A stretch of DNA of 60,207 nt from an uncultured Planctomycetaceae bacterium (GCA_913052575.1 CAJXFK010000007.1:1-60207); one strand, 5' to 3'. Positions 50,321 to 60,207 are shown, numbered from the stretch's first letter. Program-made: numbers and translations. The notes: generated by a model from the letters alone, not told the origin.

Positions 50321-53300
50321 TCAGAGAGGAGATTGTACCTGAGGAACGCTACCGTTAGCCCTTGAGCCCCGAGGTGGCTCTAGCACAACGTTCGCTTGTT
50401 TTACATACACTGCACCTGTGCGGACCGGCTTGTCACGACCAACTTTGGTAACGTCGTTTGACGCCGGACTGTCTATTTTCACTTGCTCACCAGAGGCCTC
50501 CGAGCCATCCGCTTTTTGAGGTACTGTCTCTTCAACCGCTTGGCTGTCAGCTGGCTGGGACGCCGCCTGAGGAAGATATGGCTCAAGTGAAAATTGACGT
50601 TTCGTGAATTCATCGTAGTGCATAAGCAGATCTGTGAGAGCACCAACCTGTTGCTCGCTATCACCGACATAAAGATCTTGGCTTACTGGCTTGTCGTGGG
50701 GAATATTTACAGGCATGCCCGTGTACGGAAGGAGCCTTTTTGGATTAGCTATCCAGTCATGCACATAATCCGGACGTAGCCGCTCATGAACACGTTCAAG
50801 TTGAGGAGCAAGAGCTTTGAGACTACCTGGCGGCGAGTAGTCACCAACCAGGTGGCATTTCACACAGTAATTATTATTAGTTACTATTTTCATTGCTCCA
50901 TCAAGATGGCCTGGATGCCGCTGCTCGGCAATATCAACGGACGATTCATCAAGGCGAGAGTCGTAGACATACGGATACTCAGCTCCATCTACCGCAGAGA
51001 AATAATCAACGAGCGCTGCTGCCTGACTCGATTGAAGGTTAAATTTCGGCATTCTCAATACAGCCGAAGGTCGAATCGGATGAGGGTTTAGGAAGAACTT
51101 ATGGAGCCATGGAGACTGCACCTTCCTGCCTTCACCAACAAGTGGTGGTGGAAGCCACCCCCACGCATCACTCGGCTTCACATTCGGATTAATTTCTTTT
51201 TCATCTTCAATAACAATCGGAAAAAGAAGCCTCGCGAGATCCCCACCCTTTGCTGGATAGTGTTTCCCAGCCTGGATCGCATCTTCGGGAACAAAGACAT
51301 TCGGCCCACCTACAAGCCTCGCTTCGCCGTCAATGAGGGCATCTTTCCAAAGCATTACAGGACGATGGAAAATAACGTCTTCTTCATCTCGCTCAACCGG
51401 TATTCCATCTTCGTCAACAAGTTGTGGGTTGCCTGTTTCAGGATCAAGAATAGGCATCCCAACCAGCGACGTGTGCCTCCTGCCAACGGTGTCGATGTCG
51501 AGAGAATCCTGCACTTGATCCGGGGTGAAATGCCCCCGAAAGAATGGGTAATCACGAAAAACGGGCGGTTCGCCCATTGTCTCGGGCTCATACGCAAGGT
51601 CCCAACGATCCATTTGCAAAGCATGGCAGCCAGAGCAGTTGAATCGCTCGGCAACAACAAGACCATCAAGCCGTGCCTTTTCACGGGGCGTTGCATGGTA
51701 CACAAATTCCGTTGCTGGCGGTTCAGCAACAAGCCCAAGAACAAACGTCATCACCTCTTCCCGCTCTTTCGAATCAAACGGGAATTGCGGCATTCGATAA
51801 CGTTCGTTGTATGATTTATTTTCAACTTTTTTGTAATCGTAACTACGTGGACGCCGTAACTTCTGCCAAAGGAATCCTTCTCGCTCGTGCGCGAGCAGTT
51901 TTTCAAGGAAGTACCCGGTATCAGAATCAACACTTTCCGGCGAAACATGATCGTGTTCATCATTTACGCCGTAAGCAAGGTCGGTCGCAAATGTGTCGTC
52001 ATCCTCAAAGACAACATTGTTGCTCACGTGCTCCTCTGAACCATGATCGGTGTCCGCATGATCAGCGTCGGAATGATCTGCAACAGAACTGCCATGCGAA
52101 GACATCATTCCCTTGTGCGGATCGTCGTGATGACCGCCATGCGAAATATCGTTCATGACAAACTGAACAACCTGCTCGAAAGCAATCCGCGACGGGTCTT
52201 TCCTGCCCCAATCCGCAAGCGCTGCACCAGCAGGCTTCGCATCTTCAAAGCCCGGAATATCATGACACGAGTAGCAAGCGAGTTTTCCTATGGTTTTTTT
52301 GCCAACGTAATTTAGAAGCACTTCATCCCGCTCGGCAGTTGCCAACCCGACAAATACATTCTCATCACCGCGAATAATCGTGCCTTCAGGAAGCCCACTA
52401 CGGAGAACCTTTTCTGCTTTTTGTGATGGAAACCGACTTTCTAAGTACAGAATCGCAAGTTCCTCGAGTGCCGTCCGCTCGTCCCCGGACATTGACGCAG
52501 AAGGGATATCTTGTGGACTCCAGCCCTCTGTCGACTGCAGGAGATAAGCGACCGCGTCGGCTGCCGGATCACTTACCGACCCGTCGCCATGAGTGACAGG
52601 CTCGAGCAACACGTTTGGCATAATGGTCCGAGGATGGTAGGCAGCTGGATTACGAAGCCAACTATAAAGCCAACGAACGCCATTCGGCTGACTCGCCACC
52701 TTGGCCCCAATTCGAGATAGATCTGGGCCATGATTGCTTTTTGCTGCTGGGAAATCTTCATGCTGATGGCATGCAAGACATCCTCGCACCTCAACCACTT
52801 TTTTTCCGCGAGTAGCATCAGCGGATGCTGTAATCCCATCATATGGAGCTACGTACGTAAATGGCTGGCTACTCGAAGTCAGGTAAGCGATCATCGAGCG
52901 TATTTCCAGAGGCTCGTAGCGTTCTGATTCCTCAAGCCCTGCTCCCTCAAGGTGCTCCCAGAGCCCGAAGAACCGCGGCATCTTGGTTGACGGACGAAAG
53001 TCCATGGGATTACGAAGCCAAGCATACAACCAATCGAAACCAACTTTCGATGCTACGTGCCGAAGACTTGGCCCCACCTTTGGAAACATGCCTGGAGTCT
53101 CAGGCGTTTTAAGAAGAGCTGAAAGAACATGCGTTCGATCAGATAGCTTCGCATCATCACCGAGTGACGCATCAGCATCTATCGCCTCACGAAGTCGCTG
53201 CCTCGCATTATTGCCATCTGGGCTAGAGACAACGTCTTGAACCCATCCGTTGAAGGTTTTGCTCATATCTTGAGTACCCGGGTCAACAGCTACCGCCTGA

Positions 53301-55009
53301 GCAACCTCATGGTAGTTTGGCTCCAGACGCAGATCAGGACCAACCCGTTGGTCGGGACCTGACCAACCATTGATTTCATGGCACCCGTAACAACCATATT
53401 GACGAATCAAGTGATACCCGGCAACAACTTTGGGTGCAGGGGGCTCAGGAAATCTATCACTCGGCTCAAGATCAACCACTTGGTGATGGCACTTCAAGCA
53501 ACTTGATTCCTCAAATCGCTCCGGCAACATCGGGTAAATCCAGTGGTGATTATTGAACCACCCGTACTCATCATGCCAGACATGAGACTGCTTTGGAGTG
53601 TTCGGTGTATGAGAGGACCACTTGAAACTCGTTGCACTACCCTGCCCTTGATGGCAAATCGTGCAACCAAAAGTCTTCATCGAATGAGGGCTTGAATCAC
53701 TCACAAAAAGATCAAGCCGTGGGTGTGTAGCGTAGGGCTGAGGAACACCACGCTGAATATCGAGCCGCAGAGGCGAGCCCCACGACACATTCTCCAGCAA
53801 TGCAGTGACTGCTAACGCACGCACGGAAGTTCGCCCACCACCGACTGCCGTAATAACATCACCACTCTGAAGACCCGCAATTGCTGCTGGAGATTCAGGC
53901 AAAACCACACTAATCGTCGGCGATTCCTCACTAAAGAGCCCTTTCGACGCAAGCTGAAAGCCGAAAACATTTTCCATTTTCTGCAATTCGCTTTCACCTT
54001 CTTCAAATACTGGCGGCTTCTCAGGTGTTGGAATAACAACCTCCATGTTTGCAACTTCCGGATACGCTGGCTCAGACGGCGACCCTGCCGCAGATTTATC
54101 CATACCCTGATGGCACGTGGTGCATCTATCAAAACGAGCAACGTCACGAAAATTATTGTTCAGAGTCAGTTTTGGAAGCCAAATCTGGTCAACCCGCAGT
54201 GGCCCATTAAATGCATCCAGTACCGGCAGTTCAAGCACTGTCTTGCCAAGATTCGGCGCCCGATCGCTCAGTGTCTTTTTCAGCAGTGCCAACGACTGCC
54301 GGTGACTCGCAAGATTTTTCGCTGCAGCGTCTTCTGTTGCAGTGATCTCCCGGAGCGTGCCAGCAAGCTGCTTTCGATGCGTGTTGGCCTCCTGAAAAGC
54401 AAGCGTTGCATCCTTAACTTTTTTCCTCTCTTGATCAGCAAGCAACAACAGTTCTTTCTGCTTTGACGGAGCAGCCTCACCAGAAACTGCCAGCTCATAA
54501 TCCGCCCGCCGTTTATCCAAGTTCGCTTTACACAATTTCAAACTGCCAGCGCTGTTGTCCTCACGAAACTTTGATCTATTCACAATATCTTCAAACCGCT
54601 GCAATAAATCTCCTCGAAGCCGAAACCGCTCATCCGAGTCCGAGACATCCTTCAACCGAGCAACATCTTCTTTCGCGAATGCTGCCGCTTCAGCATCCTC
54701 TTTCACCGTTTCAGCCTGGACAAGAAACTTCGAAACGAGTGATGGCTCCAGGTCAGCCCTTCGCACCTCTGCCAAGGATGACTCAAGCTCCGCTGTCTGG
54801 GCAGCAAACGCCCGAGAATCCTCAGCGTCCACATCCGCTGAGGCTGACCAGGTTTCCAGAGCACGGAATGTTCGTTGGTACTTCTTCCAAGGACGATTAT
54901 GGTCGGCCGTTAACATCACCAATGTTGCGATGAAAAGAACGATAGCTACCACACAAAATGAAATGTGTAGCACCTTCATGTCCCACCAAGTTTGTTCAGT
55001 TGCAGGCAT
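50321..55009 (-). CDS. giant multihaem c-type cytochrome (8 CxxCH) with embedded PDZ-like domain
   Basis: CTTCH, CTICH, CLKCH, CYGCH, CLACH, CYSCH, CSGCH, CVKCH; N-terminal TM and coiled coil; PDZ-like SVVLPESPAAIAGLQSGDVITAVGG. Confidence 0.9.
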   Translation of the reverse strand: MPATEQTWWDMKVLHISFCVVAIVLFIATLVMLTADHNRPWKKYQRTFRALETWSASADVDAEDSRAFAAQTAELESSLAEVRRADLEPSLVSKFLVQAETVKEDAEAAAFAKEDVARLKDVSDSDERFRLRGDLLQRFEDIVNRSKFREDNSAGSLKLCKANLDKRRADYELAVSGEAAPSKQKELLLLADQERKKVKDATLAFQEANTHRKQLAGTLREITATEDAAAKNLASHRQSLALLKKTLSDRAPNLGKTVLELPVLDAFNGPLRVDQIWLPKLTLNNNFRDVARFDRCTTCHQGMDKSAAGSPSEPAYPEVANMEVVIPTPEKPPVFEEGESELQKMENVFGFQLASKGLFSEESPTISVVLPESPAAIAGLQSGDVITAVGGGRTSVRALAVTALLENVSWGSPLRLDIQRGVPQPYATHPRLDLFVSDSSPHSMKTFGCTICHQGQGSATSFKWSSHTPNTPKQSHVWHDEYGWFNNHHWIYPMLPERFEESSCLKCHHQVVDLEPSDRFPEPPAPKVVAGYHLIRQYGCYGCHEINGWSGPDQRVGPDLRLEPNYHEVAQAVAVDPGTQDMSKTFNGWVQDVVSSPDGNNARQRLREAIDADASLGDDAKLSDRTHVLSALLKTPETPGMFPKVGPSLRHVASKVGFDWLYAWLRNPMDFRPSTKMPRFFGLWEHLEGAGLEESERYEPLEIRSMIAYLTSSSQPFTYVAPYDGITASADATRGKKVVEVRGCLACHQHEDFPAAKSNHGPDLSRIGAKVASQPNGVRWLYSWLRNPAAYHPRTIMPNVLLEPVTHGDGSVSDPAADAVAYLLQSTEGWSPQDIPSASMSGDERTALEELAILYLESRFPSQKAEKVLRSGLPEGTIIRGDENVFVGLATAERDEVLLNYVGKKTIGKLACYSCHDIPGFEDAKPAGAALADWGRKDPSRIAFEQVVQFVMNDISHGGHHDDPHKGMMSSHGSSVADHSDADHADTDHGSEEHVSNNVVFEDDDTFATDLAYGVNDEHDHVSPESVDSDTGYFLEKLLAHEREGFLWQKLRRPRSYDYKKVENKSYNERYRMPQFPFDSKEREEVMTFVLGLVAEPPATEFVYHATPREKARLDGLVVAERFNCSGCHALQMDRWDLAYEPETMGEPPVFRDYPFFRGHFTPDQVQDSLDIDTVGRRHTSLVGMPILDPETGNPQLVDEDGIPVERDEEDVIFHRPVMLWKDALIDGEARLVGGPNVFVPEDAIQAGKHYPAKGGDLARLLFPIVIEDEKEINPNVKPSDAWGWLPPPLVGEGRKVQSPWLHKFFLNPHPIRPSAVLRMPKFNLQSSQAAALVDYFSAVDGAEYPYVYDSRLDESSVDIAEQRHPGHLDGAMKIVTNNNYCVKCHLVGDYSPPGSLKALAPQLERVHERLRPDYVHDWIANPKRLLPYTGMPVNIPHDKPVSQDLYVGDSEQQVGALTDLLMHYDEFTKRQFSLEPYLPQAASQPADSQAVEETVPQKADGSEASGEQVKIDSPASNDVTKVGRDKPVRTGAVYVKQANVVLEPPRGSRANGSVPQVQSPL

Positions 55010-55064
55010 CGACTAACTCTTACGGGTCGGGTTTACAAAAACAACTCATACGGAAACAAGAAAC

Positions 55065-56390
55065 TCAAAAATTCAGTGAAAACTCGGGGATGCTGATAAT
55101 GTATTTTAGGTTCAACGTCCAACGCAGGGCCATTTTTAAAGGTAGCGTCAACATCAAGAGCATCAGATTTGACATGACCATGTACCGAATAAAGCCCATT
55201 TTCGCGTAAAAGCGACGGAAAATGGTAACCGCCATAAGAGGCGGCAAGACAACCAGGTACGCACCCATAATGAGTAAACCGGGCGCCTCTCGGAACAGGA
55301 TGTAACCAATTTGCGACAGAACCCCTGCATCCTGGGGTGCCCGTGGCAGTGGTTGATCCATCCACTGAACCCAGAACATTTGGGGAAGATCAACATTATT
55401 GAGCACCTCAACCTTGTACGGCGTCCAATATTCAAACGGACCAAAGAAATTCCAATTCGGACCTCTTAGAAATGTGCCGAGAATAATCAGCGTGATCCAC
55501 AGTTCAAAAAAACCAAACTGCCACACGAGATAGCTAAACTTCCGCTCTTCAATGGAATAATACCCATTCCCTTTTTTGTTGAAATCAAGATAAGGCATCG
55601 CCATCAAGCCAAACACAACCAGACTCGGCAGAACAACTCCTGCATACCAAGGATCGAAATACACCAGCATTTCTTGAAGACCAAGAAAATACCACGGTGC
55701 TTTCGAAGGATTTGGAGTCTTTACGCTGGACGCCGGTTCTTCGAGTGGGGCAGGAAGAAAAATCGCCCACACAAGCAGAAGCGCGGAGACCGCAATCATG
55801 CAAATGAGTTCTGTGTACACAAGATCCGGCCAGACGAGTACTTTTTCATCATTGACTTTCTCCATGACCGGCAGACCCTGCTTAATCCTCTCGTCATTCA
55901 CAACTGCCTGCTTTGTCGCAACCCATGTGAAAAATGCCAAAAGATACACAAGCCCTACGATAGGAACGTTATCCGGTTTCATCACGATCGCAGCGAAATT
56001 TTCATCAGCCATTGAAAGACCGAGCAACAACAAGGAAACATTCAGTACCGTCCAGGCAACCATCGGTTGGACGAAGAATTTCCTGAAGACGTAAAGAACT
56101 ACGAGAATGCCCGTTGTCCCAAGTGTGTATAAAACTGGGCCGGAAAGATTGTTCACAAGCCCGCGAATCGCCTCAGGCAGAATGGGAACCATTGACTTCG
56201 AACCAGACAACGCAAGACTGGCAAAAATCATCATAACGCCTGCAAACACAGACCACACAAACGCCCATGTACCTGCGTCTTTCTTCCGCCACAAAACGAG
56301 AGCGGCAATACCGTTCATGATTGCTATGAAGGCGTAGTATCCACCCAGAAATCCAGCGACGTCGTTAAGGAAAAAACCGTTTGAATGCAT
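55065..56390 (-). CDS. cytochrome b/b6 C-terminal domain (subunit IV-like) protein with N-terminal multi-TM extension
   Basis: WPDLVYTELICMIAVSALLLVWAIFLPAPLEEPASSVKTPNPSKAPWYFLGLQEMLVYFDPWYAGVVLPSLVVFGL (PEWYF-like region); about 190 aa of additional TM helices N-terminal. Confidence 0.85.
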   Translation of the reverse strand: MHSNGFFLNDVAGFLGGYYAFIAIMNGIAALVLWRKKDAGTWAFVWSVFAGVMMIFASLALSGSKSMVPILPEAIRGLVNNLSGPVLYTLGTTGILVVLYVFRKFFVQPMVAWTVLNVSLLLLGLSMADENFAAIVMKPDNVPIVGLVYLLAFFTWVATKQAVVNDERIKQGLPVMEKVNDEKVLVWPDLVYTELICMIAVSALLLVWAIFLPAPLEEPASSVKTPNPSKAPWYFLGLQEMLVYFDPWYAGVVLPSLVVFGLMAMPYLDFNKKGNGYYSIEERKFSYLVWQFGFFELWITLIILGTFLRGPNWNFFGPFEYWTPYKVEVLNNVDLPQMFWVQWMDQPLPRAPQDAGVLSQIGYILFREAPGLLIMGAYLVVLPPLMAVTIFRRFYAKMGFIRYMVMSNLMLLMLTLPLKMALRWTLNLKYIISIPEFSLNF

Positions 56391-56465
56391 TGTGAACGAT
56401 TACTTTCGATCGTGACTTTCTTATCTATAAAAACCAATACGCCAAAACAAAAACTTATCACTCAA

Positions 56466-57239
56466 TTACAGCGGACCGCTAATACCGCCATCTTTGCGAA
56501 CCCGCCAAAAGTGAATGGCCAACAAAAGCGTCGTAGCGAGCGGAATAGCAATACAGTGCAGCACGTAAAATCTATTCAGCGTCTCTTCGCCAACAAACCT
56601 CGCTCCTAGCAAACCAAAGCGAGCATCAGATCCGTCCGTGATCATGTCGATGCCGCCAATTGTTAACAACTGTGAACCCGGTCCCTCATACCCAAGGATA
56701 GGCGTTGCACGGGCCATGTTTGAACCAACAGTGATCGCCCAGATAGCCAGTTGATCCCAAGGAAGCAGATACCCGGTAAAGGAAAGCAGCAGGGTAAGCA
56801 GAAGCAGAATGACTCCGATGACCCAATTAAATTCTCGCGGAGGCTTATAACTACCCGTGAGGAAAACTCGGTACATATGAAGCCATGTCGTAATGACCAT
56901 TGCATGCGCACCCCACCTATGCAACTCCCTGAGAATGCCGAGACTCGTAACATCGCGAAGTGCAAGAATGTCGTTATAGGCCCACTCGAGCGTTGGACGA
57001 TAATAGAACATCAAGAGTACGCCGGTTACCGTTTCAACAAGAAACAGGAAGAAAGTCACTCCGCCCATACACCATGTAAACGAAAGCGCGATACCCTGCT
57101 TCTTAATAGAAACCGGGTGAAGGTGCAGGAAAAAATTCGTCAGCATGACAACAATACGATTTCGACGATCCAATGGCATCGGGTGCCGAAAGATACTCTT
57201 CCAAATCTGCGAGTTCCGGATTGTTTCGCCAATAGCCAT
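56466..57239 (-). CDS. cytochrome b/b6 N-terminal domain protein
   Basis: [90 protein letters not shown] (haem b ligands). Confidence 0.95.
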   Translation of the reverse strand: MAIGETIRNSQIWKSIFRHPMPLDRRNRIVVMLTNFFLHLHPVSIKKQGIALSFTWCMGGVTFFLFLVETVTGVLLMFYYRPTLEWAYNDILALRDVTSLGILRELHRWGAHAMVITTWLHMYRVFLTGSYKPPREFNWVIGVILLLLTLLLSFTGYLLPWDQLAIWAITVGSNMARATPILGYEGPGSQLLTIGGIDMITDGSDARFGLLGARFVGEETLNRFYVLHCIAIPLATTLLLAIHFWRVRKDGGISGPL

Positions 57240-57297
57240 TGCTTTGAGCCCAGTTAAAAAAGATTAAACAGATCGTGCGACTGCGTTGTGTTGTGCC

Positions 57298-58362
57298 TCA
57301 GGCGGTAACGTATGATGCCGGATCATTCCACTGACCGAGTTCTTCTTGGAATGATTTACTTTTGTCAATTTCGAGTTGTCCATCGTCGGCGATGCTTATC
57401 GCATATCGCTCAAGCGGCCGAGGAGCAGGTCCCTCAAAATTTATTCCATCCTTATAAAACCCACTCCCGTGGCAGGGACACTTGAACTTTTGTTCGGCCT
57501 CAAGCCAATTAGGAGTGCAGCCTAGGTGTGTACAAACAGTTTTGAGAGCGTATATCTGCTGGATGCCCTCGAAGTCAGCATTCACGACCCAGACACCATA
57601 TTGAGCGACGAATTTGGTTTCAACGACTCCAGAAGGAAAACCTTCTTTGCTACCAACCTTGAACCGACTCGGTGGTTCTGCCAGTACGTTTGGAAAGAAG
57701 AATCTTGCAAGTCCAAGGCTGAACAGGCCTCCCGTAGCTGAGAGTGCTGTAAACCCGACTGCCATAAACGAACCCACTGTGTAAGAAAGAAACCCTCGCC
57801 TGTCATCGGCAACAGCCGCCTTACTGGATTTCTCTTGTTTTTCGCGGATAGGCCGAGGCGGAACTGGCCGAGACGGCGCTTTAGTAACTTTTTTTGCTAC
57901 GGGCTTTGCAGTTGGCTTTGTCAGGGCTGGTGCTTCCGCCTTGCTCACTGGACCAGGCTTTGCTCCCGACCTTGCAGCAGCCAAAATACTCGCCGTATCT
58001 CGCTGAACGTTTTTTTTGGCACCGTCTACCGCTACAGGCTTCGCAGTCGCCGTCTTCTTTGCAGACGGCTGCTTGGCTGCTGGCTTCGGTGTCGCCTTCG
58101 GTTCTGAAGCAGGATTACCTTTGCCAGCCCTCGCCATAGCCAGCATTTCCTGGACGCTCGGTCGACCGGATGAAGCTGGCTTCGATGCTGCAGGCTTTGT
58201 CGCCGACGCAGGGGGCTCAGAGGCCGGCAATTCGTTAACACCGGCATCAGGTGCTTCAGTTTTGGATTCTGTTGCTGGTTTTTCAGACTCTGCGACAGAC
58301 TGCTTGTCAGCTCTCGCCGCAGCTAATATGTCCGCCACTGACATCTTTTTCTTTTCAGCCAT
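57298..58362 (-). CDS. Rieske [2Fe-2S] protein with ~187-aa Ala/Pro/Lys-rich N-terminal extension
   Basis: CTHLGCTPNWLEAEQKFKCPCHGSGF; twin-Arg-like DDRRGFLSYTVGSFMAVG before TM; start at MAEKKKMSVAD. Confidence 0.93.
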   Translation of the reverse strand: MAEKKKMSVADILAAARADKQSVAESEKPATESKTEAPDAGVNELPASEPPASATKPAASKPASSGRPSVQEMLAMARAGKGNPASEPKATPKPAAKQPSAKKTATAKPVAVDGAKKNVQRDTASILAAARSGAKPGPVSKAEAPALTKPTAKPVAKKVTKAPSRPVPPRPIREKQEKSSKAAVADDRRGFLSYTVGSFMAVGFTALSATGGLFSLGLARFFFPNVLAEPPSRFKVGSKEGFPSGVVETKFVAQYGVWVVNADFEGIQQIYALKTVCTHLGCTPNWLEAEQKFKCPCHGSGFYKDGINFEGPAPRPLERYAISIADDGQLEIDKSKSFQEELGQWNDPASYVTA

Positions 58363-58660
58363 CAAGCACCTTCGCCCAACTGCAATGCAACACCCTAAAA
58401 ACAGCGGCACAACACGGAGTATTTAAGAACTCAATGAACGTTTCCAACAAAACTCTCCTCTGCAAGGTTTTGCCAGACCCAGTTATTCCGTATAAAAATC
58501 CATTTTTACGGGCATTGGGCCACTTCGTGATTTTTTTCACGAACTCTACTTAACTTTATCTATCACAGCGTAGGTGTCAACGTCGAATGGAGGAGGATTC
58601 CTTTCTCCGAACCCTTCTTTTGGGCTGTTTTCAAAGCATTTTATAAAACCTTATCAAATC

Positions 58661-58700
58661 CCTAGATACTTTTTCGGAAACCTAGATACTTTTTCGGAAA
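58661..58700. repeat. perfect 20-nt tandem duplication
   Basis: cctagatactttttcggaaa x2. Confidence 0.97.
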
Positions 58701-58764
58701 TTAGTTCAGAATTGACGAACACCATCACGGTCTCACAATAACACGGGCCTTTGATTTCCTCACC

Positions 58765-58790
58765 AAAGACAGACAACAAAGACAGACAAC
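58765..58790. repeat. perfect 13-nt tandem duplication 6 nt upstream of purD ATG
   Basis: aaagacagacaac x2. Confidence 0.95.
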
Positions 58791-58796
58791 TTTTTC

Positions 58797-60152
58797 ATGC
58801 AAAGATCAAAAAACGTACTTATCGTAGGTAGCGGGGGACGAGAACATGCCCTTGCTTGGAAACTAACGCGTGACGGCGCCCGGGTTTTTACCGCGCCGGG
58901 AAATGCAGGCACGGCACAGGAGGCAACAAATCTGCCAATTAGCCCATCAGATAGTGATGCCGTCTTGCAAGCGGTCAAGCAACACGAGATCGACCTTGTT
59001 GTCGTTGGGCCCGAGGCGCCACTCGTTGACGGACTCATTGACAAACTCACCGAGGCAGGCATCCGCGCCTTTGGCCCAAGCGGCCAAGCGGCCCAGCTTG
59101 AGGGCAGTAAAATTTTCTGCAAAGAACTGCTTCACACCAATGACATACCAACGGCAACATACCGACAATTTAATTCCCTCGATAAAGCTCGGAGTTTTCT
59201 TGAATCCCGTGAAGATGAACCCGTTGTTGTGAAAGCCGACGGGCTCGCGGCAGGAAAGGGTGTTTTTGTTTGCAGTAACCGTGAGGAAGCTCTTGATGCG
59301 ATTGGCCAGTTGCAGCGTGATCCACAGTTTCGTGATGCCGCATCCGGAGTCCTCATCGAAGAACGTCTCGATGGCGTTGAAGTGAGCGTCATTGCCATAA
59401 CAGACGGTCGAACCATTGTGACGCTACCACCCCTCCAAGACCATAAAGCTGCACTCGATGGTGATCGTGGACCAAACACTGGTGGCATGGGTGCTTTCTG
59501 CCCTGCTCCCTTTGTCACGCAATCACTCATGACCGAAATCGAAGAGCAGATACTTGTCCCAACTGTTCACGGTATGCGTCGACGGCGAACACCATTTCAT
59601 GGGATTCTCTATGCTGGCCTCATGCTCACTTCACAAGGCCCAAAGGTTCTTGAATTCAACGTTCGTTTTGGTGACCCAGAGTGCCAAGCTCTCTGTATCC
59701 GGCTGGAATCGAGCCTCCTCGAACTTCTTGACGCTGCAGTTGATCGGCGACTCAATGAAGTACCTCCACCGACTTGGAAATCTGGTGCAAGTGTCACTGT
59801 CGTCATGGCTTCAGAGGGATATCCCGGAACCGTAGAAAAAGGACATGCGATCCGGGGTCTTGAAGAAGCTCGTCAACTTAACAATGTTGTTGTATTTCAT
59901 GCCGCAACAACGACAGACGCTGATAATCCAGAAACAATTCTTGCAGCCGGTGGCCGAGTATTGGGGGTTACAGCTCATGCAGAATCTCTGGCACGTGCCA
60001 AACTAAAAGCGTATGAAGGCGTCAAAGAAATTCGCTGGCGAGGTGCGTGGTGCCGAAAAGACATCGCTGACAAAGGTTTACGACACGAACACGAACAAGT
60101 TGCCGCGGAATCAGCAGAATCAAGTCCGTCGCTTCCTGAAGGCACAGCATGA
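58797..60152 (+). CDS. purD: phosphoribosylamine--glycine ligase
   Basis: VLIVGSGGREHALAWKL, VVGPEAPLVDGLIDKL, VVKADGLAAGKGVFVC, DHKAALDGDRGPNTGGMGAFCPAP, FNVRFGDPECQ. Confidence 0.97.
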   Translation: MQRSKNVLIVGSGGREHALAWKLTRDGARVFTAPGNAGTAQEATNLPISPSDSDAVLQAVKQHEIDLVVVGPEAPLVDGLIDKLTEAGIRAFGPSGQAAQLEGSKIFCKELLHTNDIPTATYRQFNSLDKARSFLESREDEPVVVKADGLAAGKGVFVCSNREEALDAIGQLQRDPQFRDAASGVLIEERLDGVEVSVIAITDGRTIVTLPPLQDHKAALDGDRGPNTGGMGAFCPAPFVTQSLMTEIEEQILVPTVHGMRRRRTPFHGILYAGLMLTSQGPKVLEFNVRFGDPECQALCIRLESSLLELLDAAVDRRLNEVPPPTWKSGASVTVVMASEGYPGTVEKGHAIRGLEEARQLNNVVVFHAATTTDADNPETILAAGGRVLGVTAHAESLARAKLKAYEGVKEIRWRGAWCRKDIADKGLRHEHEQVAAESAESSPSLPEGTA

Positions 60153-60207
60153 GACTAGGTGTTGCAATTGTTGGCCTTGGTGATCGCTGGGAAGCGCAAT
60201 ATCTTCC
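60149..60207 (+). CDS. start of a probable NAD(P)-binding oxidoreductase (truncated by window edge)
   Basis: ATGA overlap with purD stop; MRLGVAIVGLGDRWEAQYL (GxGxxx Rossmann-like start, Gfo/Idh/MocA-like). Confidence 0.5.
   Translation, partial: MRLGVAIVGLGDRWEAQYL

Noticed and set aside
51101-51814. 237-aa plus-strand ORF inside the multihaem cytochrome gene
   Set aside because: Antisense to a well-supported coding sequence with CxxCH motifs; composition (Arg/Pro/Lys-rich, no domain) is typical of a shadow ORF.
58016-58426. 136-aa plus-strand Ala-rich ORF opposite the Rieske tail
   Set aside because: Shadow of the Ala/Pro/Lys-rich low-complexity codons on the minus strand.

Overview
The window looks like a contiguous piece of a Planctomycetota chromosome. 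The basis is TIGR03000-like secreted proteins, planctomycete-style respiratory genes and the protein families present; no database search was possible. It carries housekeeping genes (leuA fragment, asd, truA, accA, holA, purB, mdh, clpX, purD) and a set of secreted or lipoprotein genes of unknown function. A large minus-strand respiratory supercluster (about 37.4-58.4 kb) encodes Rieske, split cytochrome b, an 8-CxxCH 1562-aa cytochrome, two cupredoxins, a dihaem cytochrome c, Cox I-IV, CtaA, CtaB, Sco and DUF420. The most unusual locus is a compact minus-strand operon at about 29.8-36.0 kb. It encodes a FliF-like ring protein, FliO, FliP, FliQ, FliR and an FlhB that ends just before its autocleavage domain. 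These genes are preceded by a degenerate GHKL-ATPase-like protein and an alpha/beta-hydrolase-like protein whose nucleophile Ser appears replaced by Glu. No FlhA, FliI, FliG, motor, hook or filament gene is in the window, so this may be a stripped-down flagellar/T3SS-type export core. Other oddities are a shared C-terminal Cys motif in two unrelated proteins, a Rieske protein with a long N-terminal tail carrying three copies of a short helical motif, an exported PCMT-like protein, and many short tandem duplications upstream of start codons. No tRNA, rRNA, CRISPR array or IS element was recognised.
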